Source of the DNA: Sutterella sp.
Lineage (GTDB): Bacteria; Pseudomonadota; Gammaproteobacteria; Burkholderiales; Burkholderiaceae_F
Direction of reading: 5' to 3'
Length of the DNA: 18,689 nt
Assembly (NCBI GenBank): GCA_019418605.1
Contig: DYBN01000002.1
Coordinates: 1-18,689 of the forward strand
Shown here: one piece after another, positions 10,101-16,860 of the stretch
Numbering within the stretch: the first letter of the stretch is position 1
How the letters are laid out: each line of letters opens with the position of its first letter
Position numbers and translations under genes: made by a program
The notes under the pieces: model-generated
The model's database searches: none
What the model was told of the DNA's origin: nothing
The model's input: the letters and a program-made list of their open reading frames with translations, nothing else

Positions 10101-10857
10101 CTGGGTTGACGTCACGGGCGAGTCGTACGAAGCCGACAACTTCGACAACGGCGGCGAGTTCACGGCCGACATGGGCTACGGGGCCTTTGGCGGAGACATT
10201 GCCATCAACGACTTCACCGTGGGCGCCGCCTTCCAGTACGGCACGGGTTCTCTGAGAAGCTCCGTCTCGAGCATCAAGAACGACATCGACAACTACGCCT
10301 TCACGCTCTACGGCACCTACAAGGTGACGGATGCCTTCAAGCTTGCCGCGGAACTGGCCTACGTCTGGGGCGAAAACGACATCTCGTCTTCGCAGGCGGC
10401 CTTGAACCAGAGCGTTGACACCGAGATGTACTCGTTTGGCCTGCGCGCCATGTACGAGCTCACGGCGGGCAACTTCAGCTTCGTGCCGAGCATCGGCGTG
10501 CGCGTCTCGCAGCTTTCGACCGACGCCATGCAGGTGGGCAGCGTCAAGGTCGAGGATCAGGACCAGACGCTCGTGCAGGTGCCCATTGCCCTGCGCATCA
10601 ACGCAAGCGAATTTGACGCCAACGGCTGGAGTGTGGCGCCGAGCTTCAAGATTGCCTATGTGCCGACCTTCGGCGACAAGGACATTGAAGTTCTCGGCCA
10701 CAGCCAGGACGTGATCGACACGGCGCCGGTGCAGGCTGACTTTGGTCTGCGCGTGGGCAAGGACAACATGCTCTTTAACGTGAACATGCTCCTTGGCTCG
10801 GGCGAAAACGGAACGTCCGCCATCGGCGGCAAGGTGGGCTTCAAGTACGCCTTCTAA
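7129..10857 (+). CDS. Type Va autotransporter (ESPR signal, beta-helical passenger, C-terminal barrel)
   Basis: 1242 residues, no cysteine. The N-terminus MNKTYKVVFSKVRGALTVV is an extended signal peptide region (ESPR), followed by a hydrophobic segment ending GSAMA near residue 48. The passenger (about 49-960) is rich in Gly, Asn, Thr, Ser and Val, with GTL/GGTL and TVDGG rungs typical of a right-handed beta-helix. A helical linker (MTRRADTILAQTIADRTS, from residue 963) leads into a barrel of about 250 residues from NLWVDVTGE (990) with alternating aromatic strands and a terminal KYAF. The barrel inserts in the outer membrane and exports the passenger. No protease or lipase motif was recognised in the passenger, so an adhesin-like role is inference. 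ATG 7129 is supported by the ESPR; GAAAAAAGATC upstream is a weak ribosome site. Upstream DNA suggests phase-variable transcription. Confidence 0.95.
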   Translation: MNKTYKVVFSKVRGALTVVNEATSSVQAKGAKTVVAAAAMLAMGSAMAESHWVVPGEDVPSVTNDTQTSLEALTEDSYSYTRTDSSAPSGFLSISSGSETDNVFDKTVWASGSAENVRAHALSVAGVNAGLTNTGTIYITSEKGAASFSQKGMMSNAGAVVVNKGTIVAKNAYGMTVGTASGTNDEGQSVGSRIINDVDGVIYVEGEGAGIELGGAEGSTAVNNGQILAQDSSDSWKHGVLINVNSSSFTNNGLISVVQETHGDIESSAIEVKSNAQNVTVTLDQNSKVEGVIHFAEVTAEGVTDSGNKLIADGAKDTLNLKSDDAGLDFDVINGADITLADRAEGEKPSKFDTVTVEGAKLTASIFQANNQFKNVNLNSGGVFNITALNSNSEDLEDGVRDRLLLSFGSKWNLNGGDLQVGGNTFTGLLKIGSADSSPDYKGTGVVNVTAGNYSFSKVEFGSADGNQLNISGGALTVGEFDMTNGATTVTGGTLAIDQLTREEGGQGTLTVDGGTLQTSSGQLFTTALGTDGQGEESGALKYSGVLTLQDGSTIALTDGLYNLAYAAAAGEAAGEGVSVVMLGSLVADDIEGLGNTATLDEVKDVGPNVQLVGVTVESEGMNVKIGGDEPTGTDTDTTAYRAESLHVAALDLGEGDTVTIDGGKTLTLVGNNGELISSESTEGVSVDVTNGTLALGGQYAQGGNLNGKVELVGASQMNVTGSETFEVAAVSGTGTVNVGDETTAGRLNIGSLEGFNGMIFVDPAWGEGVNLVSEASQLGIYEATDMTSQVVAGRNSVVGLGVAGSEAAAALQGILDVNQNLQWGEDLQAAVYVGDAVTFGSTGGVLVDGSLTARPASVTPNTVTVASNSILIANQAVDTSENALIGGTVAFNEGSYLGLANASVGEFKLADATTGETLAQVVTDNPFIKGTLGTGDQAGTVIASYDTENGLSALASTGLQAMTRRADTILAQTIADRTSIDQELNPGINLWVDVTGESYEADNFDNGGEFTADMGYGAFGGDIAINDFTVGAAFQYGTGSLRSSVSSIKNDIDNYAFTLYGTYKVTDAFKLAAELAYVWGENDISSSQAALNQSVDTEMYSFGLRAMYELTAGNFSFVPSIGVRVSQLSTDAMQVGSVKVEDQDQTLVQVPIALRINASEFDANGWSVAPSFKIAYVPTFGDKDIEVLGHSQDVIDTAPVQADFGLRVGKDNMLFNVNMLLGSGENGTSAIGGKVGFKYAF

Positions 10858-10892
10858 GCCGAAGGAAAGGTCTCTGCTCTTGGGCGGTCTGT

Positions 10893-10920
10893 CCCGGAGC
10901 CCTTCTCAAAAGGGCCCGGG
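10893..10920 (+). repeat. GC-rich hairpin downstream of the autotransporter
   Basis: CCCGG plus GCCCTT (10893-10897 and 10899-10904, with one bulged A) pair with AAGGGC and CCGGG (10910-10920) around a CTCAA loop. No T run follows, so it is more likely a 3'-end stabilising structure than a terminator. Confidence 0.6.
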
Positions 10921-10970
10921 GCGCGGGCCGCGAAGGGCAGGGCTGCCCACGTACGGCAAGCCTAAAAAAC

Positions 10971-11019
10971 AAAAACGGCGCTTGTCTCTCAAGTTTTGAG
11001 GGAGAAGCGCCGTTTTTTT
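10971..11019. terminator. Bidirectional intrinsic terminator
   Basis: AAAAACGGCGCTT (10971-10983) pairs with AAGCGCCGTTTTT (11005-11017). An inner 7-bp stem, 10986-10992 with 10996-11002, has one wobble pair. T7 (11013-11019) follows on the + strand and the leading A run gives a T run on the - strand. It separates the + strand autotransporter from the - strand cytochrome gene and can stop both. Confidence 0.93.
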
Positions 11020-11117
11020 GCGCCCGCGCGCGCCGGGGAAAGCGGGGGCGATGCCCGATTGTGTTTAACCGGACGTTTGATCAGGCGCCTTGAGAAAGTG
11101 CGCCAAAAGCGAACAAA

Positions 11118-11140
11118 GAAAAAGGCGCCGCTCGGGCGGC
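11118..11140 (-). terminator. Possible terminator of the cytochrome c gene
   Basis: On the - strand GCCGC (11140-11136) pairs with GCGGC (11131-11127) around a 4-base loop; GCC then TTTTTCTT follows. It lies about 75 bases after the cytochrome stop. The stem is short, and the bidirectional terminator further on would act as backup. The rest of 10858-11214 holds no credible gene. Confidence 0.5.
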
Positions 11141-11214
11141 AGGGACCAGCGCCTGATGCCGCAGCGTCGGGAGCAAGGCGCGCCTTCAAGGCGTTTGAAG
11201 AGAGGCTCTCTCGG

Positions 11215-11583
11215 CTACGGCACCGTGAAGTTGTAGTAGTGGCAGTTGCCGCAGTAGTTTTCGCCCTTCTTGTGCCCCTTGTGGCACGTCGAGCAAGGCA
11301 GGTTGCCGTCGTGCTGCGAGTGCGGATTCATCTCTTCGGGGTCCGCGGGGGCCGTTTTCTTTGCGACTTCGTCGTACCAGCCGTGGCACTGCACGCAGGC
11401 CTCATGCCGATTGGCGTCAAGCTTCATCGTGCCCTTGGCGACGTCGCTGTGGCAGACCTCGCACTTGACGCCGCGCGCGGCGTGCCGGTCGGCGAGAAAT
11501 CCGCCGCCGTCGGGGGCGGCCGCATAAAGATTGGCGGCAAGCAGCATGCCGGCAAATAGAGTCAGAATTTTTGTTGTTTTCAT
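11215..11583 (-). CDS. Periplasmic tetraheme cytochrome c, probable electron donor to the adjacent flavoprotein
   Basis: 122 residues. A Sec signal peptide (MKTTKILTLFAGMLLAANLYA, cleaved near 21-22) exports it. Four CxxCH heme c motifs follow: CEVCH (41-45), CVQCH (63-67), CSTCH (97-101) and CGNCH (111-115), with extra histidines (34, 60, 88, 91, 104) able to act as distal ligands. Size and spacing resemble the tetraheme domain that is fused to the flavin domain in Shewanella flavocytochrome c; here it is a separate gene. It follows the flavoprotein by 160 bases on the same strand, so co-transcription is likely, and it should carry electrons from a quinol-oxidising membrane cytochrome to the flavoprotein. 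Heme attachment needs a Ccm/Ccs system outside the window. Confidence 0.92.
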   Translation of the reverse strand: MKTTKILTLFAGMLLAANLYAAAPDGGGFLADRHAARGVKCEVCHSDVAKGTMKLDANRHEACVQCHGWYDEVAKKTAPADPEEMNPHSQHDGNLPCSTCHKGHKKGENYCGNCHYYNFTVP

Positions 11584-11654
11584 GGCGGAACGTCGCGCAC
11601 AAAGTCCGCTGGAGGTTCCGAGTGGGCTTCGTGCGCGTCATAGAAGGGGTTGCT

Positions 11655-11736
11655 CTTTGCCGGGCAAGAGCCGCCTCCCGGCGGCCGCCCCCGGCAAAGG
11701 TGGTGAAGCCACCCCGCCCGAAGAGATCGGGCGGGG
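11655..11736 (-). repeat. Paired strong hairpins between flavoprotein and cytochrome genes
   Basis: CTTTGCCGGG (11655-11664) pairs with CCCGGCAAAG (11690-11699), enclosing GCCGCC/GGCGGC (11670-11675 with 11680-11685). Next to it CCCCGCCCGA (11712-11721) pairs with TCGGGCGGGG (11727-11736) around a 5-base loop. Neither is followed by a T run on the - strand. They look like RNA-stability or processing elements of a bicistronic message, or a genomic palindromic repeat. Confidence 0.75.
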
Positions 11737-11743
11737 CGGGAGG

Positions 11744-13444
11744 TCAGGCGCGGTTCGGGAGTTTGGCCACGATCTTGCCGCAGACCTGCCCGAAGACCAG
11801 GCACTCCGTGAGGTTGCCGCCGCCCTGGTAGACGAACTTCAGCGCGGAGGCGATTTCGCCCACGGCATAGAGCCCCTTGATGGGCTTGAGGTTCCAGTCA
11901 AGCACTTCGCGCTTGGCGTTGCAGGCAAGGCCGCCCTTGGTGTTGGGGCCGCCTGCCACGAGCGGCACGGCGTAGAAGGGCCCCTCGTTGACGGGCTGCA
12001 GGGTGGACTTCAAGCGCCCGAGCGGATCCTTGCCCTGGGCGCAGGCCTCGTTGTAGGCCTTGACGGTTTCGGCAAGAACCTTGGGGTCCATGCGCCCGGA
12101 GTTGTCCTTGGTCTTGGCGATCTTCTGCGCAAGCTCTTCGATCGTGTCGGCCTTGAGGATCCAGCCCTTTTTCACCGCGTCCGAGTTGTCGGCCTTGCCG
12201 TAGTCGACAAAGCCGTAGCCGGGCGTCGAGATGCCAAGCCCCACCAGAGGCTTGGTCGTGCGCAGCTTCTCATCGAAAATAAACCACGAGGGCGAATTCG
12301 GGTAGTCGAGCGTGTCGATGTCAAAGCGCACGGCTTCCTTGTAGAAGAAGTAGCGGCTCGGGTCCTTGGTGACCTTGTGCTCGGCCGCGTAGCGCTTGCC
12401 GTAGTTGTTGACCACGATGGCGTGGCCCGAACCGACGGCCGGCGTGATCATGCCGATGCGCATGCCGTTGTGGCGCTCCGGAGAGGGCATGATGATGCGC
12501 GAGGCGGCTTTGCCCGCCTTCATCATGCCGGCGCCGGCCTTCAAACCCATGGCGATGCCGTCGCCTTCGTTGTAGAGCGTGCCGTAGAAGGCCCAGCCTT
12601 CCACGCCCGGCCCTTCAAGGAAGGCCTGGCGCATGGTCTTGCTGTATTCGTAGCCGCCCGAGCAAAGCACAACCGCCTTGCGGGCCTTGTAGGCCACCTT
12701 TTTGCCCTTTTGCTCGCCCTCTACGCCGATGACCTCGCCCTTGTCGTTCATGACAAGGTCAAGCGCGCGCGTTTCATAAATCACGCGAATCTTGTCGCCG
12801 CGGGTCTTGACGCCGTTGTGCAGGCACTGCCAGAAGGCTTCGCCTGAAATGGCCTGCTCCTTGGGTTTGCCGTAGCAGGGCTCGTTGAATCCCGGCGGGA
12901 TGCGGTCCGGGTACGAAGAGCGGTAGACCTGATAGCCGCACTCCTTGGCGCCCGGGAAGTTGGGGAAGGCCGCGCCTTTAAAGCCCGGCGTGGAGAAGGC
13001 CTGAAACTTCGGGTCAAGGCTCTTCATCCAGTCAAGAAGTCCCGGCGTGTAGTCGGCCCAGGCCTGTGCAAGGCCGTCGGAGACTTCGGGCTGCTCGCCT
13101 TCGAGCTTGCCGGGAATGTTCTCGCCCGAGAACATGGCCTTGGCGTATTCCTTGAGGGCCTTCTTGTCGCCGGCTTTGTCGGGGCAGTGGAAGATGCCGC
13201 CCGACATGCGGGTGTTGGAGCGCAGCGTGGCTTCGGGCTGGCGCTCGATGACGAGCACCGTCGCGCCGTTGTCGGCGGCGGTGATGGCCGTTGCGGCGCC
13301 CGCGCCGCCGTAGCCTACGACGACAACGTCGGCTTCGTCGTCAAATTTTGGCGTCTTTGCAGCCGCCGCCATCGGCGCGGCCGCTGCAGCGAGGCTGCCC
13401 GCGGCAGCCGTCTTGAGCAAATTGCGACGGGATAGATCAGTCAT
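11744..13444 (-). CDS. Tat-exported FAD-dependent reductase (flavocytochrome c / FAD_binding_2 family)
   Basis: 566 residues from ATG 13444, chosen for the strong Shine-Dalgarno AGGAGA and the Tat signal just after it (SRRNLLK at 5-11, then an Ala-rich segment to about 29). The open frame continues upstream to 13753 but that part lacks homology cues. The FAD-binding fold begins ADVVVVGYGGAGAATA (38-53) with a terminal acid in VLVIERQ. The C-terminal FAD block is GLYAVGE (524-530) followed by GGGNLTECLVFG. Family members reduce fumarate, urocanate, methacrylate or other enoates, or act on steroids. By eye the fumarate-reductase motifs are altered: NTKGGL where HTMGG is usual, and YQGGGN where RLGGN is usual. 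The true substrate is unknown. It lies upstream of the tetraheme cytochrome and probably works with it in the periplasm as a terminal reductase. Confidence 0.92.
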   Translation of the reverse strand: MTDLSRRNLLKTAAAGSLAAAAAPMAAAAKTPKFDDEADVVVVGYGGAGAATAITAADNGATVLVIERQPEATLRSNTRMSGGIFHCPDKAGDKKALKEYAKAMFSGENIPGKLEGEQPEVSDGLAQAWADYTPGLLDWMKSLDPKFQAFSTPGFKGAAFPNFPGAKECGYQVYRSSYPDRIPPGFNEPCYGKPKEQAISGEAFWQCLHNGVKTRGDKIRVIYETRALDLVMNDKGEVIGVEGEQKGKKVAYKARKAVVLCSGGYEYSKTMRQAFLEGPGVEGWAFYGTLYNEGDGIAMGLKAGAGMMKAGKAASRIIMPSPERHNGMRIGMITPAVGSGHAIVVNNYGKRYAAEHKVTKDPSRYFFYKEAVRFDIDTLDYPNSPSWFIFDEKLRTTKPLVGLGISTPGYGFVDYGKADNSDAVKKGWILKADTIEELAQKIAKTKDNSGRMDPKVLAETVKAYNEACAQGKDPLGRLKSTLQPVNEGPFYAVPLVAGGPNTKGGLACNAKREVLDWNLKPIKGLYAVGEIASALKFVYQGGGNLTECLVFGQVCGKIVAKLPNRA

Positions 13445-13768
13445 GCGTTTTCTCCTCTTGGTGTCGTTGTCTGAGGCGTTTGCCGCGCCGCAAGGCGCGC
13501 AACGCCTTTTCTCAAACTCTACCAGTGTGCGGGGTAAATGGATTGTTTGCAAAAGGGAGACTTTGTGCGCAGTTTCGGCGCTGCCGCCTGCGGCAGGAGA
13601 ATTTGAGCTTAAAGGACAAGGGTTTTCCCGTCGGAAGAAACCCTTGGTGCTCTGCATGACTGTTAAGGGGGAAGAGATGAGGAAGTCCCGCACGCCGGCG
13701 GGACTTCGTGCACGAATGCGCCCCGAGAAGTCCGTCTCGTGCGGACAATCCACGGGTTTTTCACGACT
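13445..13768 (-). promoter_or_regulatory. Long hairpin-rich leader of the flavoprotein gene
   Basis: If the promoter at 13768-13796 is right, the leader is about 317 bases. It contains five hairpins: 13724-13739 (CGAGA/TCTCG), 13682-13707 (GAAGTCCCGC/GCGGGACTTC, 10 bp perfect), 13618-13645 (AAGGGTTT/AAACCCTT), 13581-13596 (CTGCCGC/GCGGCAG) and 13475-13506 (GGCGTT/AACGCC enclosing GCGCC/GGCGC). The last ends just upstream of the ribosome site. No protein-coding gene is credible here. I do not recognise it as a known riboswitch. Confidence 0.55.
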
Positions 13769-13796
13769 TTTTACATTTTCGCGAACTTTTAAGCAA
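13768..13796 (-). promoter_or_regulatory. Candidate promoter of the flavoprotein-cytochrome unit
   Basis: On the - strand TTGCTT (13796-13791) and TAAAAA (13773-13768) are separated by exactly 17 bases in an AT-rich patch. This is a fair sigma-70 match found by eye. A start near 13761 is expected. Confidence 0.45.
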
Positions 13797-13875
13797 TTCC
13801 TAGCAAATAAGAAGGCGAACTTTAGGTAGTATTCATCGCGTCATCTCATCTTCCTGGAATTGAAGGAAAACATTC

Positions 13876-13911
13876 TCCGCCAGAGGTTTGCGCCTGTGGC
13901 GGATTTTTTTT
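13876..13911. terminator. Hairpin with T8 on the + strand, downstream of the orphan flavoprotein
   Basis: TCCGCCA (13876-13882) pairs with TGGCGGA (13897-13903), then after one G-G mismatch AGG (13884-13886) pairs with CCT (13893-13895). T8 (13904-13911) follows on the + strand. On the - strand the stem is followed only by GAATG then TTTT. It lies 15 bases after the flavoprotein stop and probably ends that - strand message, yet its best T run faces the other way. Confidence 0.75.
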
Positions 13912-13925
13912 CGCCCTGCGCTGCG

Positions 13926-15554
13926 CTACGCGCGCGGGGAAAGCCCTGCGGCTTCGCGCCCCGCGATGCGCCCGAAGATCATCGCGTCGGAATTGGCGCA
14001 GGCGCCCTGGTAGGTGAGGCCCCAAAGCGACCCCAACTCTCCTGCGACGTAAAGCCGCGGGATGGGACGCCCCTGCGTGTCGAGGCACTCGCTTTTGACC
14101 GAGCGCCTCGGGCCTCCCATCGTGTGGTAGAGCACGGGCACAAGGCGCAGCGCATAGTAGGGGCCGGTCTCCGAAATGGGCGCCGACCAGGCCTTGACGT
14201 CGCGGCCGACGAAGACGCTCTTTTGGTTGGGGTCGGCCGAAATTCTGCGGCCGAATTCGGTGTCGACGCCTTCCTTGGTCAAATCCGTGTTCCAGCGCTT
14301 GACTGTGGCGGCAAGCGTCTTGGCGGGCACCTTGATTTTGTCTGCAAGCTCTTTAAGCGTCTCTGCCTTGATGATGACGCCCGACTTGATTTCCGCGGAA
14401 TTGTCCTTGCTCCAGACGTAGTGCTCGCGGTTGATGGCGTAGCCCGAGCCTCCGGACGAGACGACGGGCCCTGCGTCGATGTAGCGCTGATCCATGATCA
14501 TGTAGCAGGGAATGGCGGGGTACTTGTGCTGCGTTGCGTCAAAGCGGTTGACGGCCATCCAGGAGCAGTGATAGTCAAGCCCCTTTTCGTCGCAGAAGCG
14601 CTTGCCGTACTGGTCAACCCAGATAAAGGAGGGCTGCCGCGTGATGAGCGCAATGCCCGCCTGCACGCCCGGCACCTGAATGCCCAGGGGAGCCGAGACC
14701 GCGTTCATGTGCCAGAGTTGCGCGCCGACCGACTGCGCCATCAAAAGACCGTCGCCCGTGTGCCCGGGACTGCCAAGGTAGGACATGGGCTGCCCGAAAA
14801 TGTAGGTCTGCATGAGCTGCGGACTGCACTGAAAGCCTCCCGTGGCGATGATGACGGCCTTGGACGCCCGCACGAAATAGGGCTTGCCGCCGCGCAGGGC
14901 TTCAACGCCAGCGACGACGCCTTTTTCAAGCACCAGGCGCCTTGCGGGCGTTTCAAGCAGCACGGGAATGCCGCGGCTTTGCACGGCGCGGGCAAAGACG
15001 CCAAAGAGCCTGTCGCCGCCCTTTTTGCCCGGCACGCCGTGAATGGAAATTTTCTGCACGCTCTCGGCGCCGGGCAGGTTCTGGTAGCCCGCATGCCCGT
15101 AGACGATGGGCTTTGCCTTGGCGTCAAGCGACTTGACGTAGTCGGCGAGCTTCATCGATTCATCGCAGAAAACGCGCAAAAGCTCGGGGTCCCACTGCGA
15201 CAGCGACAGCTCATAGAGGCTTTTAAGGTACGTGTAGTAGGCCTCTCGGTCCAGCGGCACGACAAAGCCGCCGGAGGAGACGGCCACGTTGCCGCCGCCT
15301 TCGGCCATTTTCTCCAGAATGACGACCGAGGCGCCCGCGTCGTGCGCGGCGATGGCCGCATTGGTGCCCGCGTTGCCGTAGCCAAGCACGACGACGTCGG
15401 CCGTCTGATCCCACTTGATTTGGGAGGCCTCGTCAACGGAAAGTGCATGCGCGGGGGAGGCTGCTGCCGTAAAAGCTGCAGCCGCAGCCGAGGCAAGAGC
15501 CCGGCGGCGGGAGAGGGTCACGGGTGCTGCCTGGGTTTTGTTTGTCTTTTGCAT
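13926..15554 (-). CDS. Second Tat-exported FAD-dependent reductase (FAD_binding_2 family)
   Basis: 542 residues. A Tat signal SRRRALASA (15-23) is followed by an Ala-rich stretch ending PAHA (about 37). ATG 15554 has a perfect AGGAGG site 6 bases away. The FAD fold is ADVVVLGYGNAGTNAA (52-67) with VVILEKM, then GGGNVAVSSGG; the C-terminal part has LYHTMGG (475-481), LYVAGE (501-506) and TYQGACANSDAMIFGRIAG (514-532). The family is the same as the neighbouring flavoprotein, but the two differ clearly in signal peptide, loops and substrate motifs, so they are paralogues with likely different substrates. HTMGG is kept here; the Arg of the RLGGN segment of fumarate reductases is replaced by Gln in YQGA. 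No cytochrome gene is adjacent, so it may share the tetraheme cytochrome. It lies 144 bases downstream of guaC with no clear terminator between. Confidence 0.9.
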   Translation of the reverse strand: MQKTNKTQAAPVTLSRRRALASAAAAAFTAAASPAHALSVDEASQIKWDQTADVVVLGYGNAGTNAAIAAHDAGASVVILEKMAEGGGNVAVSSGGFVVPLDREAYYTYLKSLYELSLSQWDPELLRVFCDESMKLADYVKSLDAKAKPIVYGHAGYQNLPGAESVQKISIHGVPGKKGGDRLFGVFARAVQSRGIPVLLETPARRLVLEKGVVAGVEALRGGKPYFVRASKAVIIATGGFQCSPQLMQTYIFGQPMSYLGSPGHTGDGLLMAQSVGAQLWHMNAVSAPLGIQVPGVQAGIALITRQPSFIWVDQYGKRFCDEKGLDYHCSWMAVNRFDATQHKYPAIPCYMIMDQRYIDAGPVVSSGGSGYAINREHYVWSKDNSAEIKSGVIIKAETLKELADKIKVPAKTLAATVKRWNTDLTKEGVDTEFGRRISADPNQKSVFVGRDVKAWSAPISETGPYYALRLVPVLYHTMGGPRRSVKSECLDTQGRPIPRLYVAGELGSLWGLTYQGACANSDAMIFGRIAGREAAGLSPRA

Positions 15555-15698
15555 GGCGTCCTCCTGTCTGCGTCAAAAAGGGAAGGTAGCGCAGGGTGCT
15601 TCAAGCTTCTTTTCACTGCGCCGCCCTTTTGGGTTTGAGACAAGATTACGCCCGCTTTTGCCCGCAGGAGCGCCCGGGGCTTTACGGGGGGAGGGGTC

Positions 15699-16742
15699 TC
15701 AAGACTTCCCGAACACCTCGTTGAGCTGCTGCGTGACGCGCACGAACGTCGTGCGCATGGTGAGCTCCTTCAAGCGCCTTGCGCCCACGTAGGTGCAGGC
15801 GCTGCGCACGCCGCCCAGAATGTCGCGGCAGGTCTGATCGACCGGTCCGCGGTCTTCGATGTAGACGATCTTGCCTTCGGCCGCGCGGTACTCGGCCACG
15901 CCCCCGGCGTACTTGTCCATGGCGGCCTTTGAGCTCATGCCGTAGAAGGCGCGCAGCTTCCTGCCGTCTTTTTCAATGACTTCGCCTCCGCACTCGTCGT
16001 GCCCGGCAAACATGCCGCCGAGCATGACGAAGTCGGCGCCCGCGCCGAAGGCTTTGGCAACGTCGCCCGGCTGCGTGCAGCCGCCGTCCGAGCAGATGCG
16101 CCCGCCAAGGCCGTGCGCGGCGTCGGCGCACTCAATGACAGCCGAGAGCTGCGGGTAGCCCACGCCCGTCATCTTGCGCGTGGTGCACACCGACCCCGGG
16201 CCGATGCCCACCTTGACGATGTCGGCGCCCGCGAGAACAAGCTCTTCGGTCATGTCGCCCGTGACCACGTTGCCGGCCATGATGACGATGTCGGGGAATT
16301 CCTCCCGCATGCGCTTGACGAAGTTCACGAAGGACTCGGTGTAGCCGTTGGCAACATCAATGCAGACGTAGCGGACGGCCCCGGGCTTGGCCGCGCGCAT
16401 GACGCGGCAAAACTGCTCGAACTCGGCCTTGCCGATTCCAAGCGAATAAAAGGCGTCGGACTTCACGGCAAGCGTGTTGAAGAAGTCGACGAGCGCTTTT
16501 TCCGAGTAGTGCTTGTGCAGCGCCGTCATCATCTTGTGGCGCCCGAGCGCGCGGGCCATCTCGAAGGTGCCCGTGGTGTCCATGTTGGCCGCGATGATGG
16601 GAATGCGCTCAAAGGGTTCGCTTGACCAGCGAAACTTGATTTGCCGCGTGATGTCGACTTCGCTGCGGCTTGTGAGCGTGGAGCGCTTCGGGCGGATTAA
16701 GACGTCCTTGAAGTCAAGCTTGATGTCGTTGTCAAGATGCAT
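15699..16742 (-). CDS. guaC: GMP reductase
   Basis: 347 residues, exactly the length of E. coli GuaC, with close similarity along the whole chain. The enzyme converts GMP to IMP and ammonia with NADPH, returning guanine nucleotides to the common purine pool in the cytoplasm. Visible signatures: KLDFKDVLIRPKRSTL (8-23), AANMDTTGTF (51-60), CIDVANGY (127-134), the loop GIGPGSVCTTR with the catalytic Cys186, the phosphate-binding SDGGC (218-222) and LGGMFAGH (241-248), FYGMSS and GGVAEYRAAEG (280-290). The ending RGPV and DILGGVRSACTYVGA matches GuaC rather than IMP dehydrogenase, and no CBS domains are present. ATG 16742 has an AGGAGG site upstream. A hairpin GGCGGGCC/GGCCGCC near 16791-16808 lies in its leader; the promoter was not identified. 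Confidence 0.97.
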   Translation of the reverse strand: MHLDNDIKLDFKDVLIRPKRSTLTSRSEVDITRQIKFRWSSEPFERIPIIAANMDTTGTFEMARALGRHKMMTALHKHYSEKALVDFFNTLAVKSDAFYSLGIGKAEFEQFCRVMRAAKPGAVRYVCIDVANGYTESFVNFVKRMREEFPDIVIMAGNVVTGDMTEELVLAGADIVKVGIGPGSVCTTRKMTGVGYPQLSAVIECADAAHGLGGRICSDGGCTQPGDVAKAFGAGADFVMLGGMFAGHDECGGEVIEKDGRKLRAFYGMSSKAAMDKYAGGVAEYRAAEGKIVYIEDRGPVDQTCRDILGGVRSACTYVGARRLKELTMRTTFVRVTQQLNEVFGKS

Positions 16743-16818
16743 GGGTGCGCAAGCCTCCTCTCGGCACGAAGAAAAATGCGCGAAGCTGCCGGCGGGCCAA
16801 AGGCCGCCCGCAGACGCG

Positions 16819-16860
16819 AAAAACGCCGGATTTTCCTCAAAAAAGAGAAAATCCAGCGTT
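16819..16860 (-). terminator. lysA intrinsic terminator
   Basis: The 14-base arms 16822-16835 and 16847-16860 pair with a single mismatch, forming a stem of about 14 bp with an 11-base loop. On the - strand GTTTTTC follows (A run 16819-16823 on +). It lies about 107 bases after the lysA stop and separates lysA from guaC. The rest of 16743-16967 shows no gene. Confidence 0.85.

Noticed and set aside
8785..10701. 638-residue - strand open frame within the autotransporter
   Set aside because: It has shadow-frame composition opposite a gene with clear ESPR and barrel signatures.
11125..11175. tRNA-like arrangement of short stems near 11131-11175
   Set aside because: CGGCA/TGCCG pairing exists, but there is no acceptor stem, no T-loop GTTCRA and no anticodon arm of normal size.
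11531..12847. 438-residue + strand frame, and the similar 592-residue frame at 13860-15638
   Set aside because: Both are antisense to flavoprotein genes with Tat and FAD motifs. Long mirror frames are common in GC-rich DNA.
13445..13753. N-terminal extension of the flavoprotein frame to 13753
   Set aside because: The Tat signal and AGGAGA site fix the start at 13444, and the extension overlaps the hairpin-rich leader.
13413..13829. 138-residue + strand open frame between the flavoprotein genes
   Set aside because: No ribosome site or domain is visible, it overlaps the start of the flavoprotein gene on the other strand, and the region is better explained as a leader.
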